From Vibrio sp. 99-8-1 (lineage in GTDB: Bacteria; Pseudomonadota; Gammaproteobacteria; Enterobacterales; Vibrionaceae), in the NCBI RefSeq assembly GCF_013114595.1, contig NZ_VTXE01000030.1, positions 42,040-106,039 on the forward strand: a stretch of DNA of 64,000 nt, in the 5' to 3' direction. The notes below the pieces were generated by a model. The model was not told the DNA's origin, ran no database searches, and saw nothing but the letters and a program-made list of their open reading frames with translations. Positions 18,524-27,276 of the stretch are shown in pieces; the stretch's first letter is position 1, and every line of letters begins with the position of its first letter. Both the position numbers and the translations under genes were made by a program.

Positions 18524-19768
18524 ATGAGAAATATGAACAGTTATCGTTATTTTATTGGTCAGCAATGGCCTCTACTATCATTTGGTCTCCTTACCGTTTT
18601 TGCAGGTAACTTGGGACAGTCTTTTTTCCTTAGTTGGTTTGGCGCGGATATTCAAAGAGATCTCTCTATATCTGCTATTGATTATGGTATGACATACGCG
18701 ATTGCGACGCTGTGTAGTAGCATTACCATTATGTTTGTTGGTGGTATGGTGGATCGCTGGGCGGTTCGTCGTTTTACCACGTTAGTTGCGTTCGTCTTGG
18801 CGAGTGCCTGCTTGGTAATGGCAAATGTTGCCTCTCCAATCATGCTCTTTTTTGCATTTTATCTACTAAGGCTGACTGGTCAGGGCTTGCTGCCGCATAC
18901 CGCACAGACAACTATGATCCGTTGTTACACTCATCAGCGGGGCAAAGCTATCAGTATTGCGGGAAGTGGCGTGGCTATTGGTGAAGTAATATTGCCCACC
19001 TTGGTGGTTATTTTGATTGGCTGGTTAGGCTGGCGCAGCAGTTGGTTGGCGTTATCTGCTGTAGTGGTATTCATATACCTTCCCATCGCTTATTACTTAT
19101 TGTCTAAAACCGATCAAGTCAAAATCTTAGCCAAAACGGCACGAGCAAAAGTGACAGGTGTAAATAAAAGTGGTCGACGAGAAGTACTATCAGATTGGCG
19201 TTTCTGGTCTATTTTACCTTCAACATTAGCAGCTCCTTTTGTAGTAACGGGTGTTTTTATTCAACAAAACTTTTTATTAACGCAAAAAGTGTGGTCACCT
19301 ACCTTACTGGCAAATAGCTTTGTTGCATATGGAATCATGCACTGGGTAAGTTCCATGATTGCAGGAACCTTGGTAGATAAGTACGGAGCTAAGCGCTTAC
19401 TCGCTTACTTTATGTTGCCACTTATCAGTGGCCTTGCAGTATTGGCCTACTTTAACCAAAGTTGGTCGGCTATGTTGTTTATGACCCTGTTTGGGCTTGG
19501 TATTGGCGCATCTGGACCTGTCATTAACGCGCTTTGGGCTGAGGTGTATGGTACTGAGCATATTGGTGCTATTCGCTCCATGATGACTTCATTAATGATT
19601 CTTTCTACCGCTGCGGCTCCATGGATATTTGGTCTCTTTATTGAGATGGGATGGTCAGATAAGTCATTTTTCGGCATGTTGGCAGTGGTGATGGTTGTTG
19701 TTGCCTTAATGGTTTTACCAGCACAGCGTTCGTTTATTCATAGCGGGTTTAACAAAAATAATGGCTAA
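18524..19768 (+). CDS. MFS transporter
   Basis: 414 residues with 12 hydrophobic segments. The cytoplasmic loop GGMVDRWAVRRFTTL is a motif A variant and the second-half equivalent is GTLVDKYGAKRLLAY. The layout resembles the oxalate/formate-antiporter-like or monocarboxylate branch more than the drug pumps, but the substrate is not assignable. ATG at 18524, with an alternative ATG four codons in; no strong Shine-Dalgarno separates them. The copper-response operon begins 73 bp downstream behind its own promoter. Confidence 0.8.
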   Translation: MRNMNSYRYFIGQQWPLLSFGLLTVFAGNLGQSFFLSWFGADIQRDLSISAIDYGMTYAIATLCSSITIMFVGGMVDRWAVRRFTTLVAFVLASACLVMANVASPIMLFFAFYLLRLTGQGLLPHTAQTTMIRCYTHQRGKAISIAGSGVAIGEVILPTLVVILIGWLGWRSSWLALSAVVVFIYLPIAYYLLSKTDQVKILAKTARAKVTGVNKSGRREVLSDWRFWSILPSTLAAPFVVTGVFIQQNFLLTQKVWSPTLLANSFVAYGIMHWVSSMIAGTLVDKYGAKRLLAYFMLPLISGLAVLAYFNQSWSAMLFMTLFGLGIGASGPVINALWAEVYGTEHIGAIRSMMTSLMILSTAAAPWIFGLFIEMGWSDKSFFGMLAVVMVVVALMVLPAQRSFIHSGFNKNNG

Positions 19769-19782
19769 TAAGCACAAAACAG

Positions 19783-19813
19783 TTGACCTTACCCTTAGGT
19801 TAGCGTTTAACGT
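19783..19813 (+). promoter_or_regulatory. CueR-type (MerR-family) copper promoter
   Basis: A TTGACC -35 (19783-19788) and TAACGT -10 (19808-19813) are separated by 19 bp, the overlong spacing that MerR-family activators correct. The spacer TTACCCTTAGGTTAGCGTT is close to that of the E. coli copA promoter, which from memory also has TTGACC, a 19-bp spacer starting TT-CCCTT and a TAAC-type -10. It lies 28 bp upstream of the Cys-rich secreted protein gene. Confidence 0.75.
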
Positions 19814-19841
19814 GTGTATATCTTAATAGACAAAGATAGCT

Positions 19842-20234
19842 ATGAAACGAAACCGCAACAGACCACCGATGGCTAAATGGCTTAGTGGTTTGTTTTTATT
19901 CATACTAACATTGAGCGTTATAATGGCGAGCCAAACAAGGGTAGCCATGGCAAGTCTATTGGATGTTAATGGTGCGAGTACCACGTTGGAATCACATCAT
20001 GTAGATTGTGCAGAGCTTGCTGCTGCGGCTGATGGTGTTCATTGCGACACTATGCTGAAAGCGGCTAGCATGGCTTGTTGTATCACTCCCAACGCTTATC
20101 CAATGGCGTCAACTTGCTGCTTACTTAGTGGTAATATTCTGTATGTTCGTCTGCCATTTATTATCTCTCAAAAAAACGTTTTAACAGGCTATGAAAGCCG
20201 ATATTTACGCCCTCCCATTCTGTTCGTCGCTTGA
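19842..20234 (+). CDS. Secreted cysteine-rich protein, probable copper response
   Basis: 130 residues. An N-terminal basic stretch and hydrophobic segment (WLSGLFLFILTLSVIMAS) form a signal peptide or anchor, leaving a small periplasmic domain with seven cysteines (HHVDC, VHCD, MACC, STCC, and one more-distal pair context) plus several Met and His. I recognise no named domain. The CueR-type promoter and the co-transcribed DUF411 gene 80 bp downstream argue for copper binding or tolerance; this is inference from context and residue content. Confidence 0.65.
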   Translation: MKRNRNRPPMAKWLSGLFLFILTLSVIMASQTRVAMASLLDVNGASTTLESHHVDCAELAAAADGVHCDTMLKAASMACCITPNAYPMASTCCLLSGNILYVRLPFIISQKNVLTGYESRYLRPPILFVA

Positions 20235-20314
20235 TATTTTTATAGTCGTAAAGCACCACAACTGAGTTTGGTCGCTTTACAGGTCAACAGAATTTCCAGT
20301 ATTTGGAGAGAGAA

Positions 20315-20755
20315 ATGAAACGTAAACTAACCGCCGTTATTCTATCGACATGCTTTTTTAGTACAGGAGTACTCGCCAACGCCATGGTTGACTTATATAA
20401 GTCACCAAGTTGCGGTTGCTGTACGCAATGGATGAACATACTTGAAGAGAAAGGTTATCAGGTTAAGGTGCATCATCAGCAGCAATGGAACGACATTAAA
20501 CAGCAACATAAGCTGCCTTCGCAACTGGTTTCTTGTCACAGTGCCGTTATTGATGGCTACTTGATAGAAGGCCATGTACCTGAGGCTGATATCGCTCGTT
20601 TATTGGCAGAAAAGCCAGAAGGTATTATTGGGCTATCTGCGCCTGGCATGCCTGCGCATTCTCCCGGGATGGCTGGTATAGAAGGGCAGTATAAAGGGTT
20701 TGATGTGGTGGCTTTTGATCGTCATGGCAACACAACAATCTATACGCAATATTAG
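20315..20755 (+). CDS. DUF411 (CopG-like) periplasmic copper protein
   Basis: About 146 residues from the ATG at 20315, chosen because GGAGAG lies just upstream. A TTG four codons earlier is also in frame but has no site of its own. Signal peptide ends near VLANA, followed by a thioredoxin-like fold with YKSPSCGCCTQW. The CGCC motif is the hallmark of DUF411/CopG proteins, which bind a copper cluster. Conserved SCHSAVIDGYLIEGHVP and the Met/His-rich GMPAHSPGM also fit. Second gene of the putative CueR operon, followed by a terminator. Confidence 0.88.
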   Translation: MKRKLTAVILSTCFFSTGVLANAMVDLYKSPSCGCCTQWMNILEEKGYQVKVHHQQQWNDIKQQHKLPSQLVSCHSAVIDGYLIEGHVPEADIARLLAEKPEGIIGLSAPGMPAHSPGMAGIEGQYKGFDVVAFDRHGNTTIYTQY

Positions 20756-20790
20756 CCCTTAGAGTACAGTTTAGTGTGCAGTAAGCAATA

Positions 20791-20827
20791 AAAAAGCTGG
20801 CGAACATATAAGTCGTCGCCAGCTTTA
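20791..20827. terminator. Bidirectional terminator between DUF411 gene and sodB
   Basis: AAAGCTGGCGA pairs with TCGCCAGCTTT around a 14-base loop, with A-rich and T-rich flanks, between convergent genes. Confidence 0.9.
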
Positions 20828-20846
20828 TCTATTTGTTAAATTGAGC

Positions 20847-21431
20847 TTATTTCGCTAAGTTTTCAGCAACAAATGCCCAGTTAACTAGTGCCCAGAAACC
20901 ATTCATGTAATCAGGACGTACATTGCGGTAGTCAATGTAGTAAGCGTGCTCCCAAAGGTCTACTGTTAGTAGAGGAGTGATGCCTTCTTCGGTTAGCGGA
21001 GTCGCTGCATTAGATGTGTTAACAATATCCAAAGAACCATCTGCTTTCTTAACCAACCAAGTCCAAGAAGAACCAAAGTTGTTAATCGCTGAATCAGTGA
21101 ATTTCGCTTTGAACTCATCAAATGAACCGAATGCAGCGTTAATTGCTTCTGCTACGGCACCTGTTGGTTCGCCACCTGCGTTTGGCGCTAGACAGTGCCA
21201 GTAGAAAGTGTGGTTCCAAATCTGAGCTGCGTTGTTAAATACGCCACCAGTAGAAGTTTTAACGATCTCTTCTAGTGATTTGTTTTCAAACTCAGTTCCT
21301 GGGATAAGACCATTTAGTTTCACTACGTAGGTGTTGTGATGTTTGCCGTGGTGAAAATCTAGTGTCTCAGCTGAGATATGTGGTTCTAGTGCATCTTTTG
21401 CATAAGGAAGTGCAGGTAGTTCAAATGCCAT
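20847..21431 (-). CDS. sodB: Iron superoxide dismutase
   Basis: 194 residues when started at the ATG at 21431 (MAFELPALPYAKDALEPHIS), which is preceded by GGAGAA and matches the family's N-terminus; a longer in-frame reading adds only 17 unlikely residues. Metal ligands are visible: His in LDFHHGKHHNTYV, His in NHTFYWHCL, and Asp/His in VDLWEHAYYIDYRN. FNNAAQIWNH and the AGGEP region fit Fe-SOD rather than Mn-SOD. Cytoplasmic detoxification of superoxide. Confidence 0.97.
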   Translation of the reverse strand: MAFELPALPYAKDALEPHISAETLDFHHGKHHNTYVVKLNGLIPGTEFENKSLEEIVKTSTGGVFNNAAQIWNHTFYWHCLAPNAGGEPTGAVAEAINAAFGSFDEFKAKFTDSAINNFGSSWTWLVKKADGSLDIVNTSNAATPLTEEGITPLLTVDLWEHAYYIDYRNVRPDYMNGFWALVNWAFVAENLAK

Positions 21432-21714
21432 TGCCGTATTCTCCATTGATTTGAAAGAGTTACCTCTTTCTATTGCTTCCAATTAATTGTAATTATTCGT
21501 CAAAATGACTGACTTGTAGGTATTTTATCAAGTTTTTACTTTATTAAAACCCTATTAACAAAAAAAAATCATTTATTTATCAGGTTACTGCTCTCTAGGC
21601 TTAACTAATGAAGCTAGTTTAGTATAGTTAACCCTACAGATATTGTGCTTTTTATTCTTGTATAAATACGTAGAATGAGAGCCTGAAGTGAAGTAAAAGT
21701 CATGTGAGAACACA

Positions 21715-22047
21715 ATGGAAACGATCGATAAAATTAAGAAACAGCTGGAAGAGAACGCTATCCTTTTATATATGAAGGGATCCCCTAAACTACCAAGCTG
21801 TGGTTTTTCATCTCAGGCATCTCAAGCGCTAATGGCGTGTGGTGAGAAGTTTGCTTATGTAGACATCCTACAAAACCCAGATATTCGTGCTGAATTACCT
21901 GCTTATGCACAATGGCCTACATTCCCACAATTATGGATTGAAGGTGAGCTAATTGGTGGTTGTGACATTATTTTGGAGATGTTCCAAAAAGGTGAGCTTC
22001 AGCCATTGATTAAAGAAGCGGCTGCTAAGATTGAAGACGCAGAGTAG
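21715..22047 (+). CDS. grxD: Monothiol glutaredoxin (Grx4)
   Basis: 110 residues. The monothiol active site CGFS lies in KLPSCGFSSQASQAL, with WPTFPQLWI and GELIGGCDIILEM as the glutathione-binding segments. It binds and transfers [2Fe-2S] clusters. Monocistronic, followed by a clear terminator. Confidence 0.97.
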   Translation: METIDKIKKQLEENAILLYMKGSPKLPSCGFSSQASQALMACGEKFAYVDILQNPDIRAELPAYAQWPTFPQLWIEGELIGGCDIILEMFQKGELQPLIKEAAAKIEDAE

Positions 22048-22062
22048 ATATTGCTGCAAAAG

Positions 22063-22087
22063 AAAACCCGGCTACTGGCCGGGTTTT
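22063..22087 (+). terminator. Terminator downstream of grxD
   Basis: AAACCCGGC / GCCGGGTTT-type GC-rich stem with a TACTG loop and a following T tract. The A run on the left may also terminate the minus-strand antiporter gene. Confidence 0.9.
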
Positions 22088-22111
22088 TTATGTCTGTTAT
22101 ATGGCGTTGTG

Positions 22112-23434
22112 CTACAGCACCATCGCAGCAATCCATCCAAATACAATTAGTGGAATATTGTAGTGGATAAATGTAGGGACTACCGTTTCCCATACGTGCT
22201 CGTGTTGGCCGTCAGCGTTGAGTCCGGATGTTGGACCAAGGGTTGAGTCGGAAGCCGGTGAACCTGCGTCACCTAGAGCCGCAGCAGTACCTACTAGAGC
22301 AATAGTTGCCATTGGAGAGAAGCCAAAAGCAGCAGCCAATGGTACATAAATGGTTGCCAGAATAGGGATGGTTGAGAAAGAAGAACCGATGCCCATGGTG
22401 ACCAATAATCCCACGATAAGCATAAGTAACGCAGCTAACGCTTTGTTGTCACCTATGCTGGTTGCAAGTGCTTCAACTAACGTTTCTACGCCACCGCTTT
22501 GTTTCATCACAGCGGCAAAACCTGCGGCAGAGATCATGATAAAACCGATCATCGCCATCATATGTACCCCTTTGGTGAAGACATCGTGTGTCTCTTTATA
22601 TTTAATCACACCACCAAATGTGAACACCATAAAGCCAGCCAAACCACCAATAATCATCGAACCAGTGCTCAACTGTGCACCTAGAGCCGCAGCAATGGCA
22701 ACAAGAGCCACCATAATATTGCGCTTATCTATGCTAACTTCACTGTGAACGGTTGTTAGCTCGGTCTCTTTATATTCGCGAGGTTTACGATAGGAGAAAA
22801 ATATCGCAAATAGGAGGCCTGAAATCATACCTAAACCGGGTAGTAGCATCGCGGTTGGAACTTGGCTAGCAACAACTTCTGGAAGGCCATTGTCGTGTAA
22901 GTTCTTAAGCAAAATGTTGTTTAAGAAAATACCACCAAAGCCGATTGGCAATACCATATAAGGGGTCACCAAACCGAATGTGAGTACACATGCGATCAGA
23001 CGACGGTCCAGTTTCAGTTTTGCAAAAACGCCCAGAAGAGGTGGAATTAAAATTGGAATAAAGGCGATATGAACAGGGATGACGTTTTGTGAAGACATAG
23101 TCACAAGTACTAATGCACAAATGATTAGGTACTTTAGCCCTGTTGACGCAGCAGCATTTTCATTGCCATGAATACGCTTAATAACATTTTGTGCTAGAAG
23201 GTCAGTTAAACCAGATTTAGAAATGGCCACTGCAAATGTACCTAACATCGCGTAGCTCAATGCGATAGTTGCACCACCGCCTAAACCACTTTCAAATGCA
23301 GAGATTGATTCGTTCAGGCTCATACCTGACACTATGCCACCAACAATAGCACTAAAGGTAAGCGCAACGACAACGTTGACTCTCATTAGTGCCAGTAGCA
23401 GCATGATACATACTGAGATTACTACCGGATTCAT
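22112..23434 (-). CDS. Na+/H+ antiporter family protein
   Basis: 440 residues, 11-12 hydrophobic segments. It resembles the NhaC-like/YuiF group: N-terminal GLGGGATIALSYAMLGTFAVAI and C-terminal GIGSSFSTIPILATIYVPLA with ALGDAGSPASDSTLGPTSGLN. The GDAGSPASDS motif is shared with NhaC-type and amino-acid-linked ion antiporters. The exact ion or solute is uncertain. Monocistronic minus-strand gene between grxD and rnt. Confidence 0.8.
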   Translation of the reverse strand: MNPVVISVCIMLLLALMRVNVVVALTFSAIVGGIVSGMSLNESISAFESGLGGGATIALSYAMLGTFAVAISKSGLTDLLAQNVIKRIHGNENAAASTGLKYLIICALVLVTMSSQNVIPVHIAFIPILIPPLLGVFAKLKLDRRLIACVLTFGLVTPYMVLPIGFGGIFLNNILLKNLHDNGLPEVVASQVPTAMLLPGLGMISGLLFAIFFSYRKPREYKETELTTVHSEVSIDKRNIMVALVAIAAALGAQLSTGSMIIGGLAGFMVFTFGGVIKYKETHDVFTKGVHMMAMIGFIMISAAGFAAVMKQSGGVETLVEALATSIGDNKALAALLMLIVGLLVTMGIGSSFSTIPILATIYVPLAAAFGFSPMATIALVGTAAALGDAGSPASDSTLGPTSGLNADGQHEHVWETVVPTFIHYNIPLIVFGWIAAMVL

Positions 23435-23515
23435 ATTATTCTCGATTGGGTTGTGTTTGTTTATTTGTTCAAACCACTATGGCCTATAAAATAAGCGAGA
23501 TGGCTCGATTTATTG

Positions 23516-24160
23516 TTATTCGGAATCGACTAATGGCCAGCCGCCAAGGGCTTTCCATTTATTTACAATTCCGCAAAATAACTCTGCTGTTTTTTGTGTA
23601 TCGTATAGTGCAGAGTGGGCTTCTTTATTGTCAAAATCCATCCCGGCTGTTTTACATGCTTTGGCCAAAACGGTTTGACCATAAGCAAGACCACTTAATG
23701 CAGCGGTATCAAAAGTAGCAAAGGGATGAAAAGGGACTCGTTTTAATGCGCTGCGTTCGCTCGCTTGCATAACAAAGCTATGATCGAAGTTAGCATTATG
23801 AGCAACCATGATTGCACGGCTACAATCGGCTTGCTTCTGTTCTTTTCGTACCAGTTTATAGATCTCTTTTAGCGCTTCGCTTTCTGTTACCGCACCGCGT
23901 AATGGGCTAAAAGGATCTCTGATGCCATTAAACTCCAGAGCTTCTTTTTCAAGATTCGCTCCTTCAAATGGTGTGACATGAAAGTGAATGGTTGAGGCTG
24001 GATGAAGGTCTCCATTGTCGTCCATTTTTAATGTGACGGCACAAATTTCCAAAAGTGCATCGGTTTTTGCATTAAATCCAGCGGTCTCTACATCAATAAC
24101 AACGGGAAAATAACCACGAAAGCGTTTTTTTAATGTGAGTTGTTCGTTTTCTACTGTCAT
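23516..24160 (-). CDS. rnt: Ribonuclease T
   Basis: 214 residues, DEDDh exonuclease. VVIDVETAGFN carries the first D/E pair, VAHNANFDHSFV the second Asp and EAHSALYDTQKTAELF the catalytic His and last Asp. It trims 3' ends of tRNA, 5S and 23S rRNA precursors. Divergent from motY, an order seen in vibrios. Confidence 0.97.
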   Translation of the reverse strand: MTVENEQLTLKKRFRGYFPVVIDVETAGFNAKTDALLEICAVTLKMDDNGDLHPASTIHFHVTPFEGANLEKEALEFNGIRDPFSPLRGAVTESEALKEIYKLVRKEQKQADCSRAIMVAHNANFDHSFVMQASERSALKRVPFHPFATFDTAALSGLAYGQTVLAKACKTAGMDFDNKEAHSALYDTQKTAELFCGIVNKWKALGGWPLVDSE

Positions 24161-24483
24161 GTCTTAAAATTATAAATGTGATAAGGCACGCATTATTGCA
24201 GATTCTAACTCAGAGCAAAATGGTTAAAGTCAAATCTATCTACTGATATAGCAACTATTTTTCTTTTGTAGGATGGATGTTAATGTTTTTAAAGATATAA
24301 GAGTCGACAAAAGAGGGACTAGCGAGCTTAAATTGATGACGACAGTGCGTTTATTGCCAATTGTGGCTAACTTCTTGCAATGGCTACCCAGAAGTACTGA
24401 CTATTTGTAGAAAGTGAGCGAGAAAGGAGCGTTTTTTCCTAGAAGGCGGCAATGATATGCCGTTGTCGCTATTTAAGAGTTTT
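24161..24483. promoter_or_regulatory. Divergent rnt / motY promoter region
   Basis: About 320 non-coding bases between divergent genes. motY genes in vibrios are usually driven by flagellar sigma factors; I could not identify a convincing flagellar -10/-35 pair by eye. Confidence 0.4.
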
Positions 24484-25371
24484 ATGATTATGAAAAAGTT
24501 GATTGCGTTAAGTGTATGTTTGTCATCAGCAATGATATCTCCGGTATCAGAGGCGGTGTCGATCCGTTATGCCGCAACACCTGAGCAATCTGAGTGGCAA
24601 ATGGTGGTGAACACACCGTTAGAGTGTCGTCTTGTTCATCCTATTCCTAATTATGGTCAGGGTGAGTTTTCTTCGATTGCGAGCAAAAAAATCAACTTAG
24701 ATTTTGAGCTTAAAATGCGTCGGCCAATGGGAGAGACACGCAGCGTTAATTTGGTTTCTATGCCACCTTCATGGCGAGCAGGCGAGAGCGCTGATCGCAT
24801 GAATACGATGAAATTCTTTAAACAGTTCGATGGCTATGTGGGTGGACAAACCGCATGGAGTATTTTGTCTGAGCTAGAAAAAGGTCGTTCTCCTACCTTC
24901 AGCTATTCTGATTGGCTTAGTCGAGATCAGCGCGTTGAAGTCGCGTTATCGTCGGTTACATTCCAAGATAAATACAATGCATTTTCACTCTGTATCAGCC
25001 AGTTATTGCCGTACAGTTTTGAAGATATCTCTTTTACTATTTTGCATTACAACCGCAACAGTGATCAGTTAAATAAAGCATCGCAAAAACGCTTAGCGCA
25101 GATAGCAGAATATGTGAAATACAATACTGATATCGATTTAGTGCTCATCTCGACTTATACCGATTCAAGTGGTGACAAGACTGCGAATCAAAGTTTGTCA
25201 GAAAGAAGAGCGGTGGTGTTGCGTGATTACTTCAAGTCTATTGGTTTACCGGGGAATAGAATCGAAATCCAAGGATATGGTAAACGTCGCCCGATTGCAG
25301 ACAATGGGACGCCTATTGGTAAAGATAAAAACCGTAGGGTGGTTATCTCGCTCGGAAGAACCCAAGTATAG
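24484..25371 (+). CDS. motY: Sodium-type flagellar motor protein MotY
   Basis: About 295 residues. The start is placed at ATG 24484 (MIMKKLIALSVCLSS) because AAGAG lies 4 bases upstream and the signal peptide follows (cleavage near VSEAVS). ATG 24490 is almost as good. The N-terminal MotY domain (RYAATPEQSEWQMV, CRLVHPIPNYGQGEF) binds the basal-body T ring, and the C-terminal OmpA-like domain (DLVLISTYTDSSGDK, GYGKRRPI, NRRVVISL) binds peptidoglycan. It is required with MotX to assemble PomAB stators of the Na+-driven polar flagellum. Confidence 0.95.
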   Translation: MIMKKLIALSVCLSSAMISPVSEAVSIRYAATPEQSEWQMVVNTPLECRLVHPIPNYGQGEFSSIASKKINLDFELKMRRPMGETRSVNLVSMPPSWRAGESADRMNTMKFFKQFDGYVGGQTAWSILSELEKGRSPTFSYSDWLSRDQRVEVALSSVTFQDKYNAFSLCISQLLPYSFEDISFTILHYNRNSDQLNKASQKRLAQIAEYVKYNTDIDLVLISTYTDSSGDKTANQSLSERRAVVLRDYFKSIGLPGNRIEIQGYGKRRPIADNGTPIGKDKNRRVVISLGRTQV

Positions 25372-25376
25372 AATAT

Positions 25377-25406
25377 TAAAATGCGGCCAAATGGCGGCAT
25401 TTTTTA
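25377..25406. terminator. Terminator after motY
   Basis: AAAATGC pairs with GCATTTT, with an inner GCC/GGC stem and a following T run. It lies between convergent motY and the DUF2753-type gene. Confidence 0.8.
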
Positions 25407-25413
25407 TCTCAGC

Positions 25414-25851
25414 TTAGTTCAGTTTAAATCGAGCGATTATTTCGCAATTGCTAACGGTATTAATGTGCTGAACTCTTTGCGCGATGCTAGTGTCTGGGTG
25501 TCTTTTCATAAAATTGATTAGCGCTTTTTGGCAGCAGCCTAATGAATCGATAAACGCGTGACATGACTTTTGTGGGCATTGCGGTACTAGCATCAATAAT
25601 TTTTCTGATGCCAACTGTAGGTATTTTAACTCATACTCTTGATCGCCATTTGTACGCCAGAAGTTGGCTAAGTTGTGGCAAGAGATAACATTAATGGTCA
25701 GCAGATCATCAATATTAACCTGTTCTTCATCGATGAGTTTATCCGACACATTAAGTGCTTGTTGGTAATGTAATATACTACGAAGGTAATCTTTTTGCTG
25801 TAGTGCACTATCGGCCAGTAGTGTGTGTTCTTCCCATTTATCTATGCTCAT
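25414..25851 (-). CDS. DUF2753-type TPR-like protein
   Basis: 145 residues, cytoplasmic, mostly alpha-helical. An N-terminal TPR-like repeat (ADSALQQKDYLRSILHYQQAL) is visible, followed by LTINVISCHNLANFWRTNGD and a Cys-containing stretch PQCPQKSCHAFIDSLGCCQ. I place it in the vibrio family DUF2753 from memory of its sequence and position beside motY. Function unknown. Four cysteines plus a perfect Fur-box palindrome about 135 bp upstream suggest a link to iron; that is inference. Confidence 0.7.
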   Translation of the reverse strand: MSIDKWEEHTLLADSALQQKDYLRSILHYQQALNVSDKLIDEEQVNIDDLLTINVISCHNLANFWRTNGDQEYELKYLQLASEKLLMLVPQCPQKSCHAFIDSLGCCQKALINFMKRHPDTSIAQRVQHINTVSNCEIIARFKLN

Positions 25852-25987
25852 GGTAACTCTCCTTTACGACTCACTAGCGATATACCGTTGATTAAAACTT
25901 ATGAGTAAGGGTGACGATCAATTATCGTCACTGATTACTAACACTCGGTTTAATTAAGGTGAAATATTGATGAAAGTGAATTGTAAA

Positions 25988-26002
25988 TGATAATTATTAT
26001 CA
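25988..26002. promoter_or_regulatory. Fur box (perfect 7-1-7 palindrome)
   Basis: TGATAAT-T-ATTATCA matches the classical 7-1-7 Fur recognition palindrome with no mismatch and is flanked by further AT-rich sequence. It lies upstream of the DUF2753-type gene (minus strand) and after the end of purU, so it should regulate the former. Confidence 0.75.
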
Positions 26003-26076
26003 TGTAAATGCGTAATGTAGCAGCGACACGATGGATTCAGTATCGCTGCATTGAATTAAGCTAGAAGAAGCTGTGG

Positions 26077-26913
26077 CTAGAGAATAACGGTTTTGTTGCC
26101 ATTGACAAAAACATGATCGTTCACCACTTTATTGATGGCGCGGCTTAAAATGTTCTTTTCAACATCCCGTCCAGCTTGAGCCATATCTTTGGCGCTAAAG
26201 TTATGATCTACCGGGATTACATCTTGTTTAATAATTGGCCCTTCATCGAGGTCATTAGTCACAAAATGCGCGGTCGCACCGATGATTTTTACACCGCGGT
26301 CATAGGCTTGCTGGTAGGGTTTTGCACCGATGAAAGCGGGTAAAAAGCTGTGGTGAATATTAATGATCTTATGATGATATTTTTCGACAAATTGTGGTGT
26401 CAGAACTCGCATATATTTTGCCAGTACTAAATAATCGGCTTGGTAAGAGTCAATTACCGCCAGCATTTTCTCTTCATGTTCTTCTCTAGTGAGGCCTTGA
26501 TGATCCACATGGTGGTACGGAATATCAAATTTTTCCGTTAAGCTTTGTAGAACATCATAATTTCCAACGACCGCAGCAATATCAATATTTAAACTGCCAT
26601 CGTAGCTCTTAATTAAAATGTCCCCTAAGCAGTGGGCCTCTTTGGTCACCAAAATAACCACTTTCTTTCTTGATTTTGAGCTTACTAGCGAACGCTTTGT
26701 GCCTTGTGGTAGTGCTTGGTCTAGATCAAATAGAAAGGTGTCATCGTTAAATATCCCCTCTAACTCTGTTCGCATAAAAAAATGGCCATTGGTATTATCA
26801 ACAAATTCATTGTTATGAATAATATTGAGCTGATGCTTGTAGCATATATTGGTTATTTTAGCGATCAGGCCAGGTGCGTCACTGCAGTGAGTGAGCAAAG
26901 TCTTTTTTTCCAT
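26077..26913 (-). CDS. purU: Formyltetrahydrofolate deformylase
   Basis: 278 residues. N-terminal ACT domain (TLLTHCSDAPGLIAKITNICYKH, about 5-80) and C-terminal formyltransferase-fold hydrolase domain with VLAKYMRVLTP, INIHHSFLPAF (catalytic His) and TNDLDEGPII (catalytic Asp). It releases formate from 10-formyl-THF for purine synthesis and one-carbon balance. Monocistronic. Confidence 0.97.
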   Translation of the reverse strand: MEKKTLLTHCSDAPGLIAKITNICYKHQLNIIHNNEFVDNTNGHFFMRTELEGIFNDDTFLFDLDQALPQGTKRSLVSSKSRKKVVILVTKEAHCLGDILIKSYDGSLNIDIAAVVGNYDVLQSLTEKFDIPYHHVDHQGLTREEHEEKMLAVIDSYQADYLVLAKYMRVLTPQFVEKYHHKIINIHHSFLPAFIGAKPYQQAYDRGVKIIGATAHFVTNDLDEGPIIKQDVIPVDHNFSAKDMAQAGRDVEKNILSRAINKVVNDHVFVNGNKTVIL

Positions 26914-26935
26914 TTTCTGTTACTTCCGTATTTAT

Positions 26936-26975
26936 AAATTCTTGCTGAACAAGCACCTTGAGGTTACTTGGTTAT
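26936..26975. repeat. Partial copy of the MITE-like repeat end
   Basis: The stretch reading TTGCTGAACAAGCACCTTGA then GGTTACTTGGTTAT is nearly identical to the right end of the full repeat at 27236-27275. It sits just upstream of the purU start. No partner left end is apparent nearby, so it looks like a solo or degraded end. Confidence 0.65.
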
Positions 26976-27101
26976 ATTCGTTACCTCTATAATTAATCCA
27001 TTCTTAATTTGGTTTCAATAAATTAATTTGATTGATTATCGCGTCACCCTAACAAACCTGCCATAATCTGCTTCATTAAAGATTGGCAAAATGTCGCATT
27101 T

Positions 27102-27275
27102 ACACTCAAGTGACCTCAAGATGCAGGATTCAGAACTGCATCAACAGGTTCAGTTCAAGAAAGATAATCGAGGGAATGGTATTCCCTTTCAAGGTTATCT
27201 GACGCAGAAAAGAGCATATTGATGAGCTGCCAATGAATTCTCGCTGAACAAGCCCCATGAGGTTACTTGAGTATA
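27102..27275. mobile_element. MITE-like intergenic element with terminal inverted repeats
   Basis: The left end ACTCAAGTGACCTCA and the right end TGAGGTTACTTGAGTA are inverted copies with one or two mismatches, 174 bp apart. The interior contains two more hairpins: GATGCAG/CTGCATC, and GGGAAT/ATTCCC inside AGATAA/TTATCT. There is no coding capacity. The right end stops one base before the yoaA ATG, so the repeat itself supplies that gene's untranslated leader. A similar end (TATACTCAAGTAACCT) occurs once more near 36388. I recall related dispersed repeats in other vibrio genomes. Confidence 0.65.
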
Positions 27276-27276
27276 G

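Noticed and set aside
22350..22748. 132-codon plus-strand frame inside the antiporter gene
   Set aside because: Shadow of the membrane-protein codons on the opposite strand; no ribosome-binding site or recognisable motif.
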